Source of the DNA: Blastopirellula sediminis
Lineage (GTDB): Bacteria > Planctomycetota > Planctomycetia > Pirellulales > Pirellulaceae
Length of the DNA stretch: 64,000 nucleotides
Assembly: GCF_020966755.1 (NCBI RefSeq)
Contig: NZ_JAJKFT010000002.1
Coordinates: forward strand, 682,001-746,000
Direction of reading: 5' to 3'
Part shown: positions 51,154-61,047 of the stretch, in pieces
Layout: every line of letters starts with the position of its first letter
Numbering within the stretch: position 1 is the first letter of the stretch
Position numbers and translations under genes: made by a program
Notes under the pieces: generated by a model
The model's input: the letters and a program-made list of their open reading frames with translations, nothing else
What the model was told of the DNA's origin: nothing
Databases searched by the model: none

Positions 51154-52530
51154 TTAGAACTCAGGCTGGGGATACTTCACGCGGGGGGGCGTGCAGAACA
51201 TGCACGCGACCGCGAGCGACGCGAAGATCGCCGTGAACAGCCACAAGACCGGCTCGTAACCGCCGAGATTGGCGGCCCCTAGATTCAACAAATAGGGGCC
51301 CGCGGCGCTACCGGCGACGATCCACGTCATCGAGCTTCCCTTAATCTTACCGAGATGGGCTCGACCGAAATACCGGGCCCACGCGCTGCTGGCGCCTGAG
51401 ACGGCGACTCCCTGGGCCGCGCCAAAGACCAGTCCGAACAAGGCGGCGCCATAGACCGAATTGATGTTGGCGTAGCAAATCACGCTCATCGCCAGCCCCA
51501 CCGCTCCGGCCGCCATCAGCCAGTGCAGCCGGACATGGTCGGCCAGCCATCCGCCGATGAATTGGCAAATCGCCATCGTCAAAGCGGTGCAGAGGAAGAT
51601 GACCGGCGCCTCGTCTTCGCTCAGGCCGCGGCTTTCCAGGAAGCGGACCATCACAAAGGTAAGCGCGGTCGCGATCATCGCCCAGCACGACATCAGCGCC
51701 ACCAGAATCCAATACGACCGGGTCAGCAGCGCTTCCCCCATGGTGAACTGCGGCAAATGCAAATCAGGGTCGACCGGTTTCTGGTCGAGATCCCCCGGCT
51801 CGGCCGGCAAGCTCTTCACCCCGTCCGGCAACTGACCGATATCTTCCGGCTTGTTGCGAAAGAAGACGAAGAGCAACGGCAGCATCAAGCCGCAGACGCC
51901 GATGCCAAGCACGACGTAGGTCATCCGCCAACCGATGTTCTCGATCAGCGATTCGGACATCAGCGGGAAGAGGGCGAGCGCGATCGGCATTGACAGATTT
52001 CGAATTCCGACGGCAAAACCAAGTCGCTGGCGAAACCACATGTCGACCGAGGTAGTCGCCAACAGGGTCAGCGCCCCTTGGCCGAACATCCGAATCAGCA
52101 GGAAGCCGAGAAACAGCGTCCAAACGCCGCTCACTTGCGACATGAACAAACAGGAGCCGCCGAAGATCAACACCACGATGGTCATCGAGCTCCGCAGTCC
52201 AAATCGGTCCGCAATTCCGCCGATCAGCGACATCGGCAGCGACGCGATGATCGTTCCCCACATGTAGGCGAACGACACGTCGAGCGGGCTCAGCGCCAAG
52301 TCGCGTGAGAAATGGGTATTGAACAGCGAAACGCCGTAGGTTTGACCCGGACTGGTCGCGAATTGGGCGACCATCGAGATCGGCAGGATCATCCAGCCGT
52401 AGAAGAAGGGAATCGCACGGACCACCCAATCCGGTTTCGCTGCGTGGGTCGACTCCGACTTCGCTTCGGCGGGCTTAATAATCCCTTCCTGCTGCGGCGG
52501 CTTCGACTCCAACTTGGCGACGGTGGACAT
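51154..52530 (-). CDS. MFS transporter (OFA/monocarboxylate-like)
   Basis: A 458-residue membrane protein with 12 predicted helices in two sixes joined by a ~60-residue polar loop (LPDGVKSLPAEPGDLDQKPV region). The N terminus is a hydrophilic tail. Between helices 2 and 3 lies a signature-like GGIADRFGLRSSM, as in the major facilitator family. The general look, with IPFFYGWMILPISMVAQF in helix 1, is like the OFA/monocarboxylate-porter group that moves oxalate, lactate or related organic acids. The substrate cannot be set by eye. It has a short upstream gap and no operon partner. Confidence 0.85.
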   Translation of the reverse strand: MSTVAKLESKPPQQEGIIKPAEAKSESTHAAKPDWVVRAIPFFYGWMILPISMVAQFATSPGQTYGVSLFNTHFSRDLALSPLDVSFAYMWGTIIASLPMSLIGGIADRFGLRSSMTIVVLIFGGSCLFMSQVSGVWTLFLGFLLIRMFGQGALTLLATTSVDMWFRQRLGFAVGIRNLSMPIALALFPLMSESLIENIGWRMTYVVLGIGVCGLMLPLLFVFFRNKPEDIGQLPDGVKSLPAEPGDLDQKPVDPDLHLPQFTMGEALLTRSYWILVALMSCWAMIATALTFVMVRFLESRGLSEDEAPVIFLCTALTMAICQFIGGWLADHVRLHWLMAAGAVGLAMSVICYANINSVYGAALFGLVFGAAQGVAVSGASSAWARYFGRAHLGKIKGSSMTWIVAGSAAGPYLLNLGAANLGGYEPVLWLFTAIFASLAVACMFCTPPRVKYPQPEF

Positions 52531-52778
52531 GTGGTCCTCAATAAATAATGGATGCCAGGAAAGTTCATATCCTAACGGTCACGGCGCCGTCTCGATATGC
52601 CAATTTGTCTGCGGGTTAGCGTGACTAGGGAACTTGTAAGCGTTGTTTCCCTAAGGGCGGCATTAGGTTGCGTCGATTCCCCTTCGCGAGTTGGTAATTG
52701 CGGTAAGCAACGACGTTCGATAGGTTGGACAATCTGTTGTCGCCGTTTTTTCCCGCATTAGAGGACATACGAAATTCC
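52531..52778. other. Divergent intergenic region before the Hsp70 trio
   Basis: Holds the promoters of the MFS gene (minus) and the DUF2760 gene (plus). AGAGGA (52760-52765) stands 13 bp before the chosen ATG. A longer, TTG-started form of the DUF2760 gene (from 52725) cannot be excluded. No CIRCE element or clear heat-shock promoter was found. Confidence 0.4.
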
Positions 52779-53330
52779 ATGGGCCGTCTGGGTACTGCAA
52801 TAAGTCTGTTCTTTAAGGTCTTGTTCAATCGCGAAACGGCGGAAAAGGCACAGGCCGTCTTGCTGCTGCCGCCGGCGAGCGAAGCTCCCGCGAAAGAAGC
52901 CAAGCCAGAGCCCCCCAAGCCAGCGGCGCCTCCGAAGCCGGAAGTTCCGCCAGGCGTCGATGCGCTGGTGCTGCTCGCAGCGCTGCAGCGCGAAGCGCGG
53001 TTCCTCGATTTGTTCCAGGAAGACCTCAGCAGCTTTGCAGACGCGCAAATCGGCGCCGCGGTTCGCGACGTTCATCGCGATACCAAAGCGACGCTCGATC
53101 GGATCTTCGGCATCGAGCGGCTCCGGGGCGAAGAGGAAGGAACCAAGATCGCGATTCCGGCCGGCTTTAACTCGCTCGAACTGCGCCTGGTCGGCTCGGT
53201 TGGGGCGACGCCTCCGGAAAGCGCCCGCCTGGTCCATGCCGGCTGGAAGGCGACCAAGTGCGAATTGCCCAAATGGAATGGCGAACCGGAAGCGGCGAAG
53301 ATTCTTGCCCCGGCGGAAGCCGAGGTTTAA
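52779..53330 (+). CDS. DUF2760 protein, first gene of the Hsp70 trio
   Basis: A 183-residue cytoplasmic protein from ATG 52779 (MGRLGTAISLFFKVLFNRET). A proline-rich linker (EPPKPAAPPKPEVPPG) joins an N-terminal helix to a C-terminal domain with DALVLLAALQREARFLDLFQ, EDLSSFADAQIGAAVRDVHR and ATLDRIFG, then a beta region (FNSLELRLVGSVG, HAGWKATKCELPKW). This order is what I remember of DUF2760, which regularly precedes a pair of Hsp70-like genes. Function unknown; a cochaperone or adaptor for the two Hsp70s is an inference from position only. 41 bp separate it from the first Hsp70. Confidence 0.8.
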   Translation: MGRLGTAISLFFKVLFNRETAEKAQAVLLLPPASEAPAKEAKPEPPKPAAPPKPEVPPGVDALVLLAALQREARFLDLFQEDLSSFADAQIGAAVRDVHRDTKATLDRIFGIERLRGEEEGTKIAIPAGFNSLELRLVGSVGATPPESARLVHAGWKATKCELPKWNGEPEAAKILAPAEAEV

Positions 53331-53371
53331 GCTTCCCTTCGGCGGACTCACTCTGAATTAGGAACTGAAAG

Positions 53372-55150
53372 ATGCCTGCCAACTTCGTCGTCGGGATTGA
53401 CCTCGGCACGACCAACAGCGTCGTCGCTTACGCCGCGCTCGATACCGAGCAGGCCGAAGTCGAATTGCTCGAACTGCCGCAACTGATCGCCACTAGCACC
53501 GTCGATAAACGTCACTCGCTCCCGTCGTTCTGCTACCTGGGGGGAGACGCCGAGAAGTCGCAGCACGCGCTCGATCTTCCCTGGGCGGCGGACCGCGACT
53601 TCGCGGTCGGCGAAATTGCGCGTCGTCAATCGGCCGACGCTCCCGATCGAACCGTCGGCGGCGCCAAGAGCTGGCTCTCCCATCACAAGGTCGATCGCCA
53701 GGCGCCGATCTTGCCCTGGAACGCACCCAATGGCCTGCCGCAGATTTCGCCGGTCGAAGCGACCCGGCGTTATCTCGAACACCTGGTCGCCGCCTGGAAC
53801 GAGAAGTTCCCCGAGTCGCCGCTCGCTGAACAGACCGTCGTGCTGACGGTTCCGGCGTCGTTTGACGCCAGCGCTCGCGAGTTGACCCGCGAAGCGGCCA
53901 AAGGCGCCGGTCTGCCCGAAACGCTGGTGCTGCTCGAAGAACCGCAGGCCGCCGTTTACGCCTGGTTGAATCACTGGGGAGACAAGTGGCGGAAGCAGCT
54001 GAAGGTGAACGATCGCCTTTTGATCTGCGACGTCGGCGGCGGTACGACCGACTTGACGCTGGTCGAAGTCGATGAAGAGGGGGGCGAACTATCGCTCCGC
54101 CGCGTCGCGGTCGGCAATCACTTGCTGGTCGGCGGCGACAACATGGACCTCGCCCTGGCGTTCGACGTCTCGACGTTGTTCGCCGATAAAGGGGTGAACC
54201 TCGATCCGTGGCAGTCGATCTCGCTCTGGCACTCGTGCCGCGCGGCGAAAGAGACGCTGCTGCAAGACGAAAACGCCGCGGCGCAGCCGATCTCGGTTCT
54301 CGGCCGCGGCAGCAAATTGATCGGCGGTACCGTGACCGTCGACGTTCCCCGCGATCGTGCGCTGGCGCTGTTGCTCGACGGCTTCTTCCCGAAGTGCGGC
54401 GCTGACGCGCATCCGCAGCGCGGGCACGCTTCCGGTTTCCAGGAACTGGGCCTGCCGTACGAATCGGACCCGGCGATCACGCGTCACCTGGCGGCGTTTC
54501 TGCAGGCACATCGCGAAGAAGGAAAAGCTCCGGTCACGCATGTCTTGTTCAACGGCGGCGTTTTCAAGAGCGATGCGTTCCAGGATCGCTTGATGGAAGT
54601 GCTGGCCGATTGGTCGAGCGAAGCGCCGCAGCGGTTGGCTGGCCCGCACGACTTGGATTACGCCGTCGCCCGCGGCGCCACTTACTATGGCTGGGCGAAG
54701 AAGCATGGCGGGATTCGGATCCGCGGCGGTACGGCTCGCGCTTACTACATCGGCGTCGAACGAGCCGGCCTGGCGATCCCCGGCGCCCCGCGACCGCTGA
54801 ATTTGGTCAACGTGGTGCCGATCGGGATGGAAGAAGGGACGTCGATCCATGTTCCTTCGCAAGAGGTTGGACTGGTCGTAGGCGAGACCGCCAAGTTCCG
54901 CTTCTTCTCTTCGCCGATCCGCAAGGATGATCAGCCTGGACTCGCGCTCAGCCGCTGGGATGAAGAAGAGATCTCCGAAACCGATCCGCTGGAGACGCTG
55001 TTGCCGAAAGACGACGCGATTCAGGAATCGTACGTGCCGGTCAACTTCGAATCGAAGATCACGGAACTGGGGCAGCTCGAGCTGTGGTGCGTCAGTCCGC
55101 GAACCGGGGGACGCTGGAAACTGGAGTTCAACGTTCGCGAAGACGATTAG
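53372..55150 (+). CDS. Atypical Hsp70-family chaperone A
   Basis: A 592-residue Hsp70-like protein. The ATPase motifs are present: phosphate-1 VVGIDLGTTNSVVAYAA (residues 6-22), the connect region EEPQAAVYAWL, phosphate-2 ICDVGGGTTDLTLVEV, and the adenosine-binding GVFKSDAF and VARGATYYGW. The end (residues ~440-592) is shorter than the DnaK substrate domain and has a beta-rich sequence (VGLVVGETAKFRFFSSPI, FESKITELGQLELWCVSP). It lacks an EEVD-like or DnaK tail. With no DnaJ or GrpE gene nearby, a specialised role is likely. It is 41 bp after DUF2760 and 9 bp before the next Hsp70. Confidence 0.88.
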   Translation: MPANFVVGIDLGTTNSVVAYAALDTEQAEVELLELPQLIATSTVDKRHSLPSFCYLGGDAEKSQHALDLPWAADRDFAVGEIARRQSADAPDRTVGGAKSWLSHHKVDRQAPILPWNAPNGLPQISPVEATRRYLEHLVAAWNEKFPESPLAEQTVVLTVPASFDASARELTREAAKGAGLPETLVLLEEPQAAVYAWLNHWGDKWRKQLKVNDRLLICDVGGGTTDLTLVEVDEEGGELSLRRVAVGNHLLVGGDNMDLALAFDVSTLFADKGVNLDPWQSISLWHSCRAAKETLLQDENAAAQPISVLGRGSKLIGGTVTVDVPRDRALALLLDGFFPKCGADAHPQRGHASGFQELGLPYESDPAITRHLAAFLQAHREEGKAPVTHVLFNGGVFKSDAFQDRLMEVLADWSSEAPQRLAGPHDLDYAVARGATYYGWAKKHGGIRIRGGTARAYYIGVERAGLAIPGAPRPLNLVNVVPIGMEEGTSIHVPSQEVGLVVGETAKFRFFSSPIRKDDQPGLALSRWDEEEISETDPLETLLPKDDAIQESYVPVNFESKITELGQLELWCVSPRTGGRWKLEFNVREDD

Positions 55151-55159
55151 GCGGAAACT

Positions 55160-57979
55160 GTGGCGAAACATCAGGCAGAACCGGCGCTGCTCGACGAAGA
55201 GGCGCCGAGTCGTTACGTCGTAGGGATCGATCTCGGTACGACCAACTCGGCCGTCGCGTACGTCGATACGGAAGCGGCGCCGGGGCAATTGCAGTCGTTC
55301 TCGATCCCGCAGATCGTCGCGCCGCAGCAGGTCGAAGCCCGCTCGACGCTCCCTTCGTTTCACTACGAAGCGGCGACCAGCGAGTTCACGCCAGACGCGC
55401 TGAAGCTTCCCTGGAGCAAGAAGGACGAGTCGTACTGCGTCGGCATGTTTGCCCGCGATCACGGGGTGACCGTTCCGTCGCGGGTGATTAACTCGGCCAA
55501 AAGTTGGCTTTCCCATACCGGCGTCGATCGAACCGCGGCGCTGTTGCCGTGGCATGGAGCGTCCGACCTGGAAAAGCTCTCGCCGCTCACCGTCAGCGCG
55601 CGGCTTCTCGGCCATGTTCGCGCCGCTTGGAACGACGCCCATCCGGATCATCCGCTTGAGCGGCAAGATATCGTGCTGACGCTCCCGGCGTCGTTTGACG
55701 AAATCGCCCGCGAGCTGACGATTGCGGCGGCGGCGGAAGCAGGTCTAAAGCGGGTCGTCTTGATTGAAGAGCCGCAAGCGGCGTTTTACGCGTGGCTCGA
55801 CAAGCACAAGGAGAACTGGGAGTCGCTCGTTTCGCCCGGTCAGACGATCCTGGTCTGCGACATCGGCGGCGGCACCTCCGACTTTACGCTGATCCGCGTT
55901 CGTCAGGGAGAAGACGGCAAAGTTCAATTCCACCGGGTCGCGGTCGGAGAGCATTTGATCCTCGGCGGCGATAACCTCGACCTGACGCTGGCGACCTACC
56001 TGGAACAAAAGCTCACCTCCGGCGGCAAGCTCTCGCCGGCCGAATGGTCGACGCTGGTCCGGCGCTCGCGCGTCGCGAAGGAAGAGATGCTAACCGACGA
56101 TGCGCCGGCCGAGATCACGATCAACTTGCCCGCCAGCGGTTCAAAGCTGATCGGCGGCGGCCGCCAAGTAACGGTCACTAAGGAAGAGATCGAGCAAGTC
56201 CTGGTCGAAGGCTTTTTGCCAAGCGGTACGATCGAGACGCCGCTCGAAAAGCGCAGCTCTGGCTTTCAAGAATTCGGTCTGCCGTTCGCCAACGATCCGG
56301 CGATCACGCGACACTTAGCGGCGTTCCTCCGCAGTCATCGGCATGTGCTTGACGAGGAAGGCGCCACCGCCGTTCGGCCCGACATCGTGTTGTTCAACGG
56401 CGGATTCTTTGAGTCGACCCGCCTGCGCCGCAAGTTGATCGAGCAGATCAACGCCTGGTTCCGCGCGACCGATCCGCAGTACGAGTTGCAGATCCTCGAC
56501 AACGATCGGCTCGATCTGGCGGTCGCTCGCGGCGCCGCCTATTACGGACTGGTTCGTCGCGGCGAAGGGGTCCGGATCGCGGCGAATTTGGCCCGCACCT
56601 ATTACATCGGCGTCGGACACGACGACCAGGGGCGCTCGCAGGCCCTCTGCATCTTGCCGGCGACGACGCAGCCGGGCGAAGAGATCGACCTGCAAGAGCG
56701 GACGTTCAAACTCCGCATCTCCGAACCGGTTGAGTTCCCCCTCTTCATCTCCAGCATTCGCTTGATCGACAAGGCAGGAGAGATCGTCACGGTCGATCAT
56801 GAGCAAATCCGCTCCCTCCCGCCGATTCGAACCGTGCTGCGAGCCAAACGTCGCAGCGAGGCAACGGAAGTCGCCGTCAAGCTCCATGCGCGACTGACCG
56901 AGATCGGCACGATTGAACTCTGGTGCGACGAGCAAGAGAGCGATCGGAAGTGGCGGTTGCAGTTTGACGTGCGTAGCGCCACGCAGACCGACGTCGCGGC
57001 GCATGTTTCGGACCGGGAAGCGGAAGGGGTGCTCGACGAAGAGATCTGGTCGGCGCTGCAAGCCGACCTGACCGCGACCTTCGGCGACAAGTCGACGCAG
57101 AAACCGCAGCAGCTACTACAAACGCTGGAAACGACCAGCGAGATTCCCCGCGACAAGTGGCCTGCCAGTTTGCTGCGGCGGATCTGGGGAGAACTGCTCG
57201 ATCTAGAACCGGGTCGTCGCCGCTCTAGCAGTCACGAAATCCGTTGGCTCAATCTGGCCGGGTTCGCTTTGCGTCCCGGCTATGGACTGGCGCTCGACGA
57301 CTGGCGCGTCTCCGAAACGTGGAAGGCGCTGCAAGGGAAAGTGGTTCATAACGACGCCAACTGCCGCGCCCAGTCGTGGATCTTGTGGCGACGAATCGCC
57401 GGCGGTCTCAATCGCGGACAACAGCAAGCGGTCGCGCAGCCGTTGATCTTGGCGCTGCGCGCGCTTCACAAACGGATCATGACAGGGCAGGGGAGCGCCA
57501 CCTTCACGCCGCAAGAATCGCTCGAAGCTTGGAGGTTGCTCGGGAGTTTGGAACTGCTCGACGTCCCGATGAAGCAGGAAATCGGCGGCTGGATCGTCGA
57601 CTTGCTCGGCAAACCGAAGATGGCGTCGGCTCGCTCGGCGATGGCGTGGGCCTTGGGACGGCTCGGCAGTCGCACGCCGGTCTATGGTCCGCTCAACCTG
57701 GTCGTCTCGGCCGAGATCGCCGCCGATTGGCTCAGCGCGATCTATCGCGACGCGAATCGAGATCCGATGGACCAACTAGCGGTGATGCAGATCGCGCGGC
57801 GGACCGACGATCGTTATCGCGATCTGTCGGAAGGAGAACGAACCGAAGCGGCGCGGTGGCTGGAAACGGAGAAGGCCCCGGCTCACTTTGCCCGGATCGT
57901 TCGCGAAGGAGGCGCCCTCGACAACGAAGAGCGCGACCAGGTCTTCGGCGAAGCGCTGCCGATTGGCTTGACGCTATAA
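55160..57979 (+). CDS. Atypical long Hsp70-family protein B (DUF3731-type C terminus)
   Basis: A 939-residue protein from GTG 55160. The ATPase domain has YVVGIDLGTTNSAVAYVDTE (from residue 19), IEEPQAAFYAWLD, VCDIGGGTSDFTLIRV, NGGFFESTRL and VARGAAYYGLVRRG, so its nucleotide-binding core is close to that of Hsp70 A. A beta-rich section matching the end of protein A follows (TEIGTIELWCDEQES). The extra ~330 residues are helical (LLRRIWGELLDLEPGRRRSS, AMAWALGRLGSRTPVYGP), which I equate with DUF3731. The shared core shows the two genes arose by duplication. Function unknown; the conserved trio suggests one chaperone complex. Confidence 0.88.
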   Translation: MAKHQAEPALLDEEAPSRYVVGIDLGTTNSAVAYVDTEAAPGQLQSFSIPQIVAPQQVEARSTLPSFHYEAATSEFTPDALKLPWSKKDESYCVGMFARDHGVTVPSRVINSAKSWLSHTGVDRTAALLPWHGASDLEKLSPLTVSARLLGHVRAAWNDAHPDHPLERQDIVLTLPASFDEIARELTIAAAAEAGLKRVVLIEEPQAAFYAWLDKHKENWESLVSPGQTILVCDIGGGTSDFTLIRVRQGEDGKVQFHRVAVGEHLILGGDNLDLTLATYLEQKLTSGGKLSPAEWSTLVRRSRVAKEEMLTDDAPAEITINLPASGSKLIGGGRQVTVTKEEIEQVLVEGFLPSGTIETPLEKRSSGFQEFGLPFANDPAITRHLAAFLRSHRHVLDEEGATAVRPDIVLFNGGFFESTRLRRKLIEQINAWFRATDPQYELQILDNDRLDLAVARGAAYYGLVRRGEGVRIAANLARTYYIGVGHDDQGRSQALCILPATTQPGEEIDLQERTFKLRISEPVEFPLFISSIRLIDKAGEIVTVDHEQIRSLPPIRTVLRAKRRSEATEVAVKLHARLTEIGTIELWCDEQESDRKWRLQFDVRSATQTDVAAHVSDREAEGVLDEEIWSALQADLTATFGDKSTQKPQQLLQTLETTSEIPRDKWPASLLRRIWGELLDLEPGRRRSSSHEIRWLNLAGFALRPGYGLALDDWRVSETWKALQGKVVHNDANCRAQSWILWRRIAGGLNRGQQQAVAQPLILALRALHKRIMTGQGSATFTPQESLEAWRLLGSLELLDVPMKQEIGGWIVDLLGKPKMASARSAMAWALGRLGSRTPVYGPLNLVVSAEIAADWLSAIYRDANRDPMDQLAVMQIARRTDDRYRDLSEGERTEAARWLETEKAPAHFARIVREGGALDNEERDQVFGEALPIGLTL

Positions 57980-57990
57980 CTGCGTTCGCC

Positions 57991-58854
57991 TTACGTCTTC
58001 GACAACATTGGGAAGAACTGGCCTTCCATCTTTTCTCCCTTCGGAATCGGCGGGACGCCGACGAGCAGGACGTCGTCGCTATCGCTGCAAACGCCGTCGC
58101 GGAAGACGTTGATCACCGCCGCGCGGCGCGGGCGATTGGTTCGATTGGCGAACGAACCGTGCACCATCAGCGGATGATGAAACGTCGCTTCTCCCATTTT
58201 CAATTCCGCCGCGACCGGGTGCTGGAACTGCTCCCACTGCTCATCGGTCAGCACTTCGCGAATCGCATCCATATTTCCGGCCAGACCAGTAATCGGCAGT
58301 AGATCCCATTTGTGACTCCCCGGGACATACTGCACGCAGCCGTTATCCCGATCGGCGTCATCCAGGCCGATCCAACAGGTCAGGTGAGCCATCGGTTTGG
58401 TGCGGGTCCAATACGAGTAATCCTGATGCCATGCGACGACGCCGCCATGATTGGCCGGCTTGCAAAAGAGCTGGTCGTGCCAGAAGCGGACCTTCCCTTC
58501 GACCAGCTGTTCGGCCGCTTGCACAAACCGGGGCGACCAAAGGATGTCATGAAAGCCAGGACCGACGCGCCATGCGCCAAGCGCGTGAAATAACACCGTG
58601 TCGGGCGTCGCCGATTCGTTCGTATGATACTCGTACCACAACTCGCGGCCGTCATGATCGGCGTGGAAGAACTTCTCCAATTCTTCTCGCAGCATTTCGA
58701 CTTGCTCGTCTTCCAAAATCTTCACGCCGGCCAGATAGCCGTTTTCGTGATAGAACGCGATTTGCTCGTCGGTCAGGCGAAAGTCGCCGACGGGAAACTT
58801 GCTGAAAAACGACGAGGAAACCGGAGCGTGCTGGAGAGACAGATCGGCGGCCAT
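57991..58854 (-). CDS. Phytanoyl-CoA dioxygenase (PhyH)-like protein
   Basis: A 287-residue Fe(II)/2-oxoglutarate-dependent oxygenase from ATG 58854 ([20 protein letters not shown]). The jelly-roll iron ligands are His and Asp of [11 protein letters not shown] and the later His of [20 protein letters not shown], where the Arg binds 2-oxoglutarate. Motifs [19 protein letters not shown] and GSHKWDLLP are also usual in PhyH proteins. The substrate is unknown. It converges with the Hsp70 gene and is divergent from the esterase gene. Confidence 0.9.
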   Translation of the reverse strand: MAADLSLQHAPVSSSFFSKFPVGDFRLTDEQIAFYHENGYLAGVKILEDEQVEMLREELEKFFHADHDGRELWYEYHTNESATPDTVLFHALGAWRVGPGFHDILWSPRFVQAAEQLVEGKVRFWHDQLFCKPANHGGVVAWHQDYSYWTRTKPMAHLTCWIGLDDADRDNGCVQYVPGSHKWDLLPITGLAGNMDAIREVLTDEQWEQFQHPVAAELKMGEATFHHPLMVHGSFANRTNRPRRAAVINVFRDGVCSDSDDVLLVGVPPIPKGEKMEGQFFPMLSKT

Positions 58855-59045
58855 GCGTGATATCCAGGAAGGCGAGAAGGATGGTGGTGAGACACACGTT
58901 TTCCCCTGTGCGGCGGCAAAAATCAAGTCCGCACGTCCCCCCAGATTGATTCCCGCGCTGGGGAGGTTACCCTAAGGACTTGGCCTTTCGAGGCTGAAAC
59001 ACCCCCAAATCTCCGTTCCCCCTTCCTTCAAAGCGAGTTTGCCTC

Positions 59046-59945
59046 ATGTCCAAAATCGTCTCGCCGCTAGCCCTCGTCCTCCTTCTTCCGCTTGTCGCTC
59101 TGGCTGCCGAACCGAAGCGTGAATTGCTGTGGCCGACCGGCGCACCGGGCGCCAAAGGAGACGCCGAGAATGACAAGCCGGTCGTCACCGTTTACCTGGC
59201 CGATGGCCCGAACAAGACCGATTGCGGCGTCGTCGTTCTGCCCGGCGGCGGTTACGGTCACTTGGCGCTGGGGCATGAAGGGGTGGATATCGCTAATTGG
59301 TACAACTCGTTCGGCGTGTCGGCCTTCGTCGTCGAATATCGTCACAGCGGCAAAGGCTACGCTCATCCGGCGCCAATGCAAGACGCGCAGCGGGCGATCC
59401 GCATGGTTCGCGCAAACGCCAAAGAGTTCGGCGTTTCGCCTAACAAGATCGGCGTGATGGGTTTCTCGGCCGGCGGTCACCTGGCTTCGACCGTAGCGAC
59501 CCACTTTGACGCTGGCGACGCTAGCGCCGAAGATCCAATCCAGCGCGTCTCGAGTCGCCCTGACTTTGCGATTCTCTGCTATCCGGTGATCGCCTTCGAT
59601 CAGCCGTTCACCCACCGCGGTTCGCAGAAGAATCTGATCGGCGAAAACGCGGATCCCGAATTGGTGAAGAGCCTCTCGAACGAATTGCAGGTTACCTCCG
59701 ATACCCCGCCGACCTTCCTGTTCCACACCAGCGAAGACACCGGCGTGCCGCCGCAAAACAGCATCGTCTTCTACGAAGCGCTGCAGAAGGCGAAGGTTCC
59801 GGCCGAGATGCACATCTTCGCCAAGGGACGCCATGGCGTCGGTCTGGCCGCCAACATCCCCGGCACCAACGCCTGGCCGAAGTTGTGCGAAGCCTGGATG
59901 ACGGGCCTTGGCATGCTGCCGGCCCAAGCGGACGCCGGCAAGTAA
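59046..59945 (+). CDS. Secreted alpha/beta hydrolase (BD-FAE/acetyl esterase-like)
   Basis: A 299-residue protein with a signal peptide (MSKIVSPLALVLLLPLVALA). The oxyanion region is VVLPGGGYGHLALGHEG, the nucleophile elbow GVMGFSAGGHLASTVA, the acid TSEDTGVPPQNS and the His KGRHGVGLA, a full Ser-Asp-His set. The pattern fits BD-FAE or acetyl-xylan esterases that deacylate plant or algal polysaccharides, in keeping with planctomycete polysaccharide breakdown. A terminator follows at 59973. Confidence 0.9.
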   Translation: MSKIVSPLALVLLLPLVALAAEPKRELLWPTGAPGAKGDAENDKPVVTVYLADGPNKTDCGVVVLPGGGYGHLALGHEGVDIANWYNSFGVSAFVVEYRHSGKGYAHPAPMQDAQRAIRMVRANAKEFGVSPNKIGVMGFSAGGHLASTVATHFDAGDASAEDPIQRVSSRPDFAILCYPVIAFDQPFTHRGSQKNLIGENADPELVKSLSNELQVTSDTPPTFLFHTSEDTGVPPQNSIVFYEALQKAKVPAEMHIFAKGRHGVGLAANIPGTNAWPKLCEAWMTGLGMLPAQADAGK

Positions 59946-59972
59946 CGAGCGCAGCGACAATCCTGCACAGAG

Positions 59973-60004
59973 GGGCGATTGGATGACAATCGCCCTTTTT
60001 TTTG
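59973..60004 (+). terminator. Intrinsic terminator of the esterase gene
   Basis: GGGCGATTG (59973-59981) pairs with CAATCGCCC (59987-59995), 5-nt loop, then a run of nine T residues (59996-60004). Confidence 0.9.
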
Positions 60005-60203
60005 CGCGAATACCAATGCCATTCTGCGGCGCCAGGCAGCGACGCAACTAGGACCGGAATAATCGTTTCTATCGCGCCAACGCCTCCAGGCAGTCCTGAA
60101 ATCGACAGTTTCCCGAGGGCAATTCCCGCTTGCGTCTGCGGCGCAACCTAAAGTTGATTGAATCCCCTTGTACCGATGCTCCGCCATAGCCGCTGATTAA
60201 GAC

Positions 60204-61040
60204 ATGGCTACCGCCAAGCCCATTTTGGACCAATCGCTTAGCACCATCGTGACTTACAATCCGATGAGCGCTTCGCTCGATACGACGCTGGAAGAACTGC
60301 TAGAGCAGGTCTACATGGTCGGCTTCCATCATTGGCCGGTGATCGACGAAGATCGCCATGTGGTCGGCATCATCTCGGACGAAGACGTCGTGCGAACCGC
60401 GGCCGCTCATGAGGCGGCGAACATGTCCAACCGCTTCCACAACGCCGGCGGACCGGTTCGCGTCTCGGAGTTCATGTCGCGGCGCGTCTACTCGATCTCA
60501 TTCGACACCGACGTCGCCTCCGCGCTGACGTTGATGCTGGAGAAGGGGATCAACTCGCTGCCGGTCACCGAAGACGATCGTTTGTCGGCGATGGTCACCA
60601 CCAGCGACTTCCTGCGTGAGTTTTCGTTTTCTGACCATGAGGCTTGCCGAGCGGAAGTGAAGCCGCACGTCGACACGACGCCGGTTCAGGTGCCGTTCGA
60701 CGCGAGCATTGAACATGTGAAGTTCGCGTGCGAGGCGGAAGGAGCGATCTACGCCGTGGTGATGAACGGCGATTTCCCGCTGGGAGTCGTCTCACGCCGC
60801 GATATCCGCCGCGCCAAAAGCCGCGACCTGGCCCGCGTGATGTATCTGAAAGAAGATCCCAAATCGATTCGCGCCAGCGACATCATCCGCGAAGCGCACT
60901 TTATACTAGCGACCGATTCGCTCCGCAGCGCCGCCAACACGATGCACGAGATGCAACTGCAAGCGCTGGTCGTCGCCAATCGTCAGAACGACCTCGTCGG
61001 CATCCTGACGCAAGAGCACATCATGCAGGCGATGCTGTAG
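60204..61040 (+). CDS. CBS-domain protein with four CBS motifs
   Basis: A 278-residue cytoplasmic protein made of two Bateman modules (four CBS motifs). The first pair covers residues ~8-140 (TIVTYNPMSASLDTTLEELL, HHWPVIDEDRHVVGIISDED, VSEFMSRRVYSISFDTDV, INSLPVTEDDRLSAMVTTSD). The second covers ~150-278 (VQVPFDASIEHVKFACEA, IYAVVMNGDFPLGVVSRRD, RASDIIREAHFILATDSL, LQALVVANRQNDLVGILTQE). Such modules bind adenine nucleotides or related ligands and regulate a partner. No enzyme domain is attached. The first 27-bp repeat of the GNAT pair lies 7 bp downstream. Confidence 0.9.
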   Translation: MATAKPILDQSLSTIVTYNPMSASLDTTLEELLEQVYMVGFHHWPVIDEDRHVVGIISDEDVVRTAAAHEAANMSNRFHNAGGPVRVSEFMSRRVYSISFDTDVASALTLMLEKGINSLPVTEDDRLSAMVTTSDFLREFSFSDHEACRAEVKPHVDTTPVQVPFDASIEHVKFACEAEGAIYAVVMNGDFPLGVVSRRDIRRAKSRDLARVMYLKEDPKSIRASDIIREAHFILATDSLRSAANTMHEMQLQALVVANRQNDLVGILTQEHIMQAML

Positions 61041-61047
61041 TTCTTCA

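Noticed and set aside
53372-57979. The canonical dnaK heat-shock locus
   Set aside because: No grpE or dnaJ is adjacent, the substrate domains are atypical, and there are two paralogues with DUF2760.
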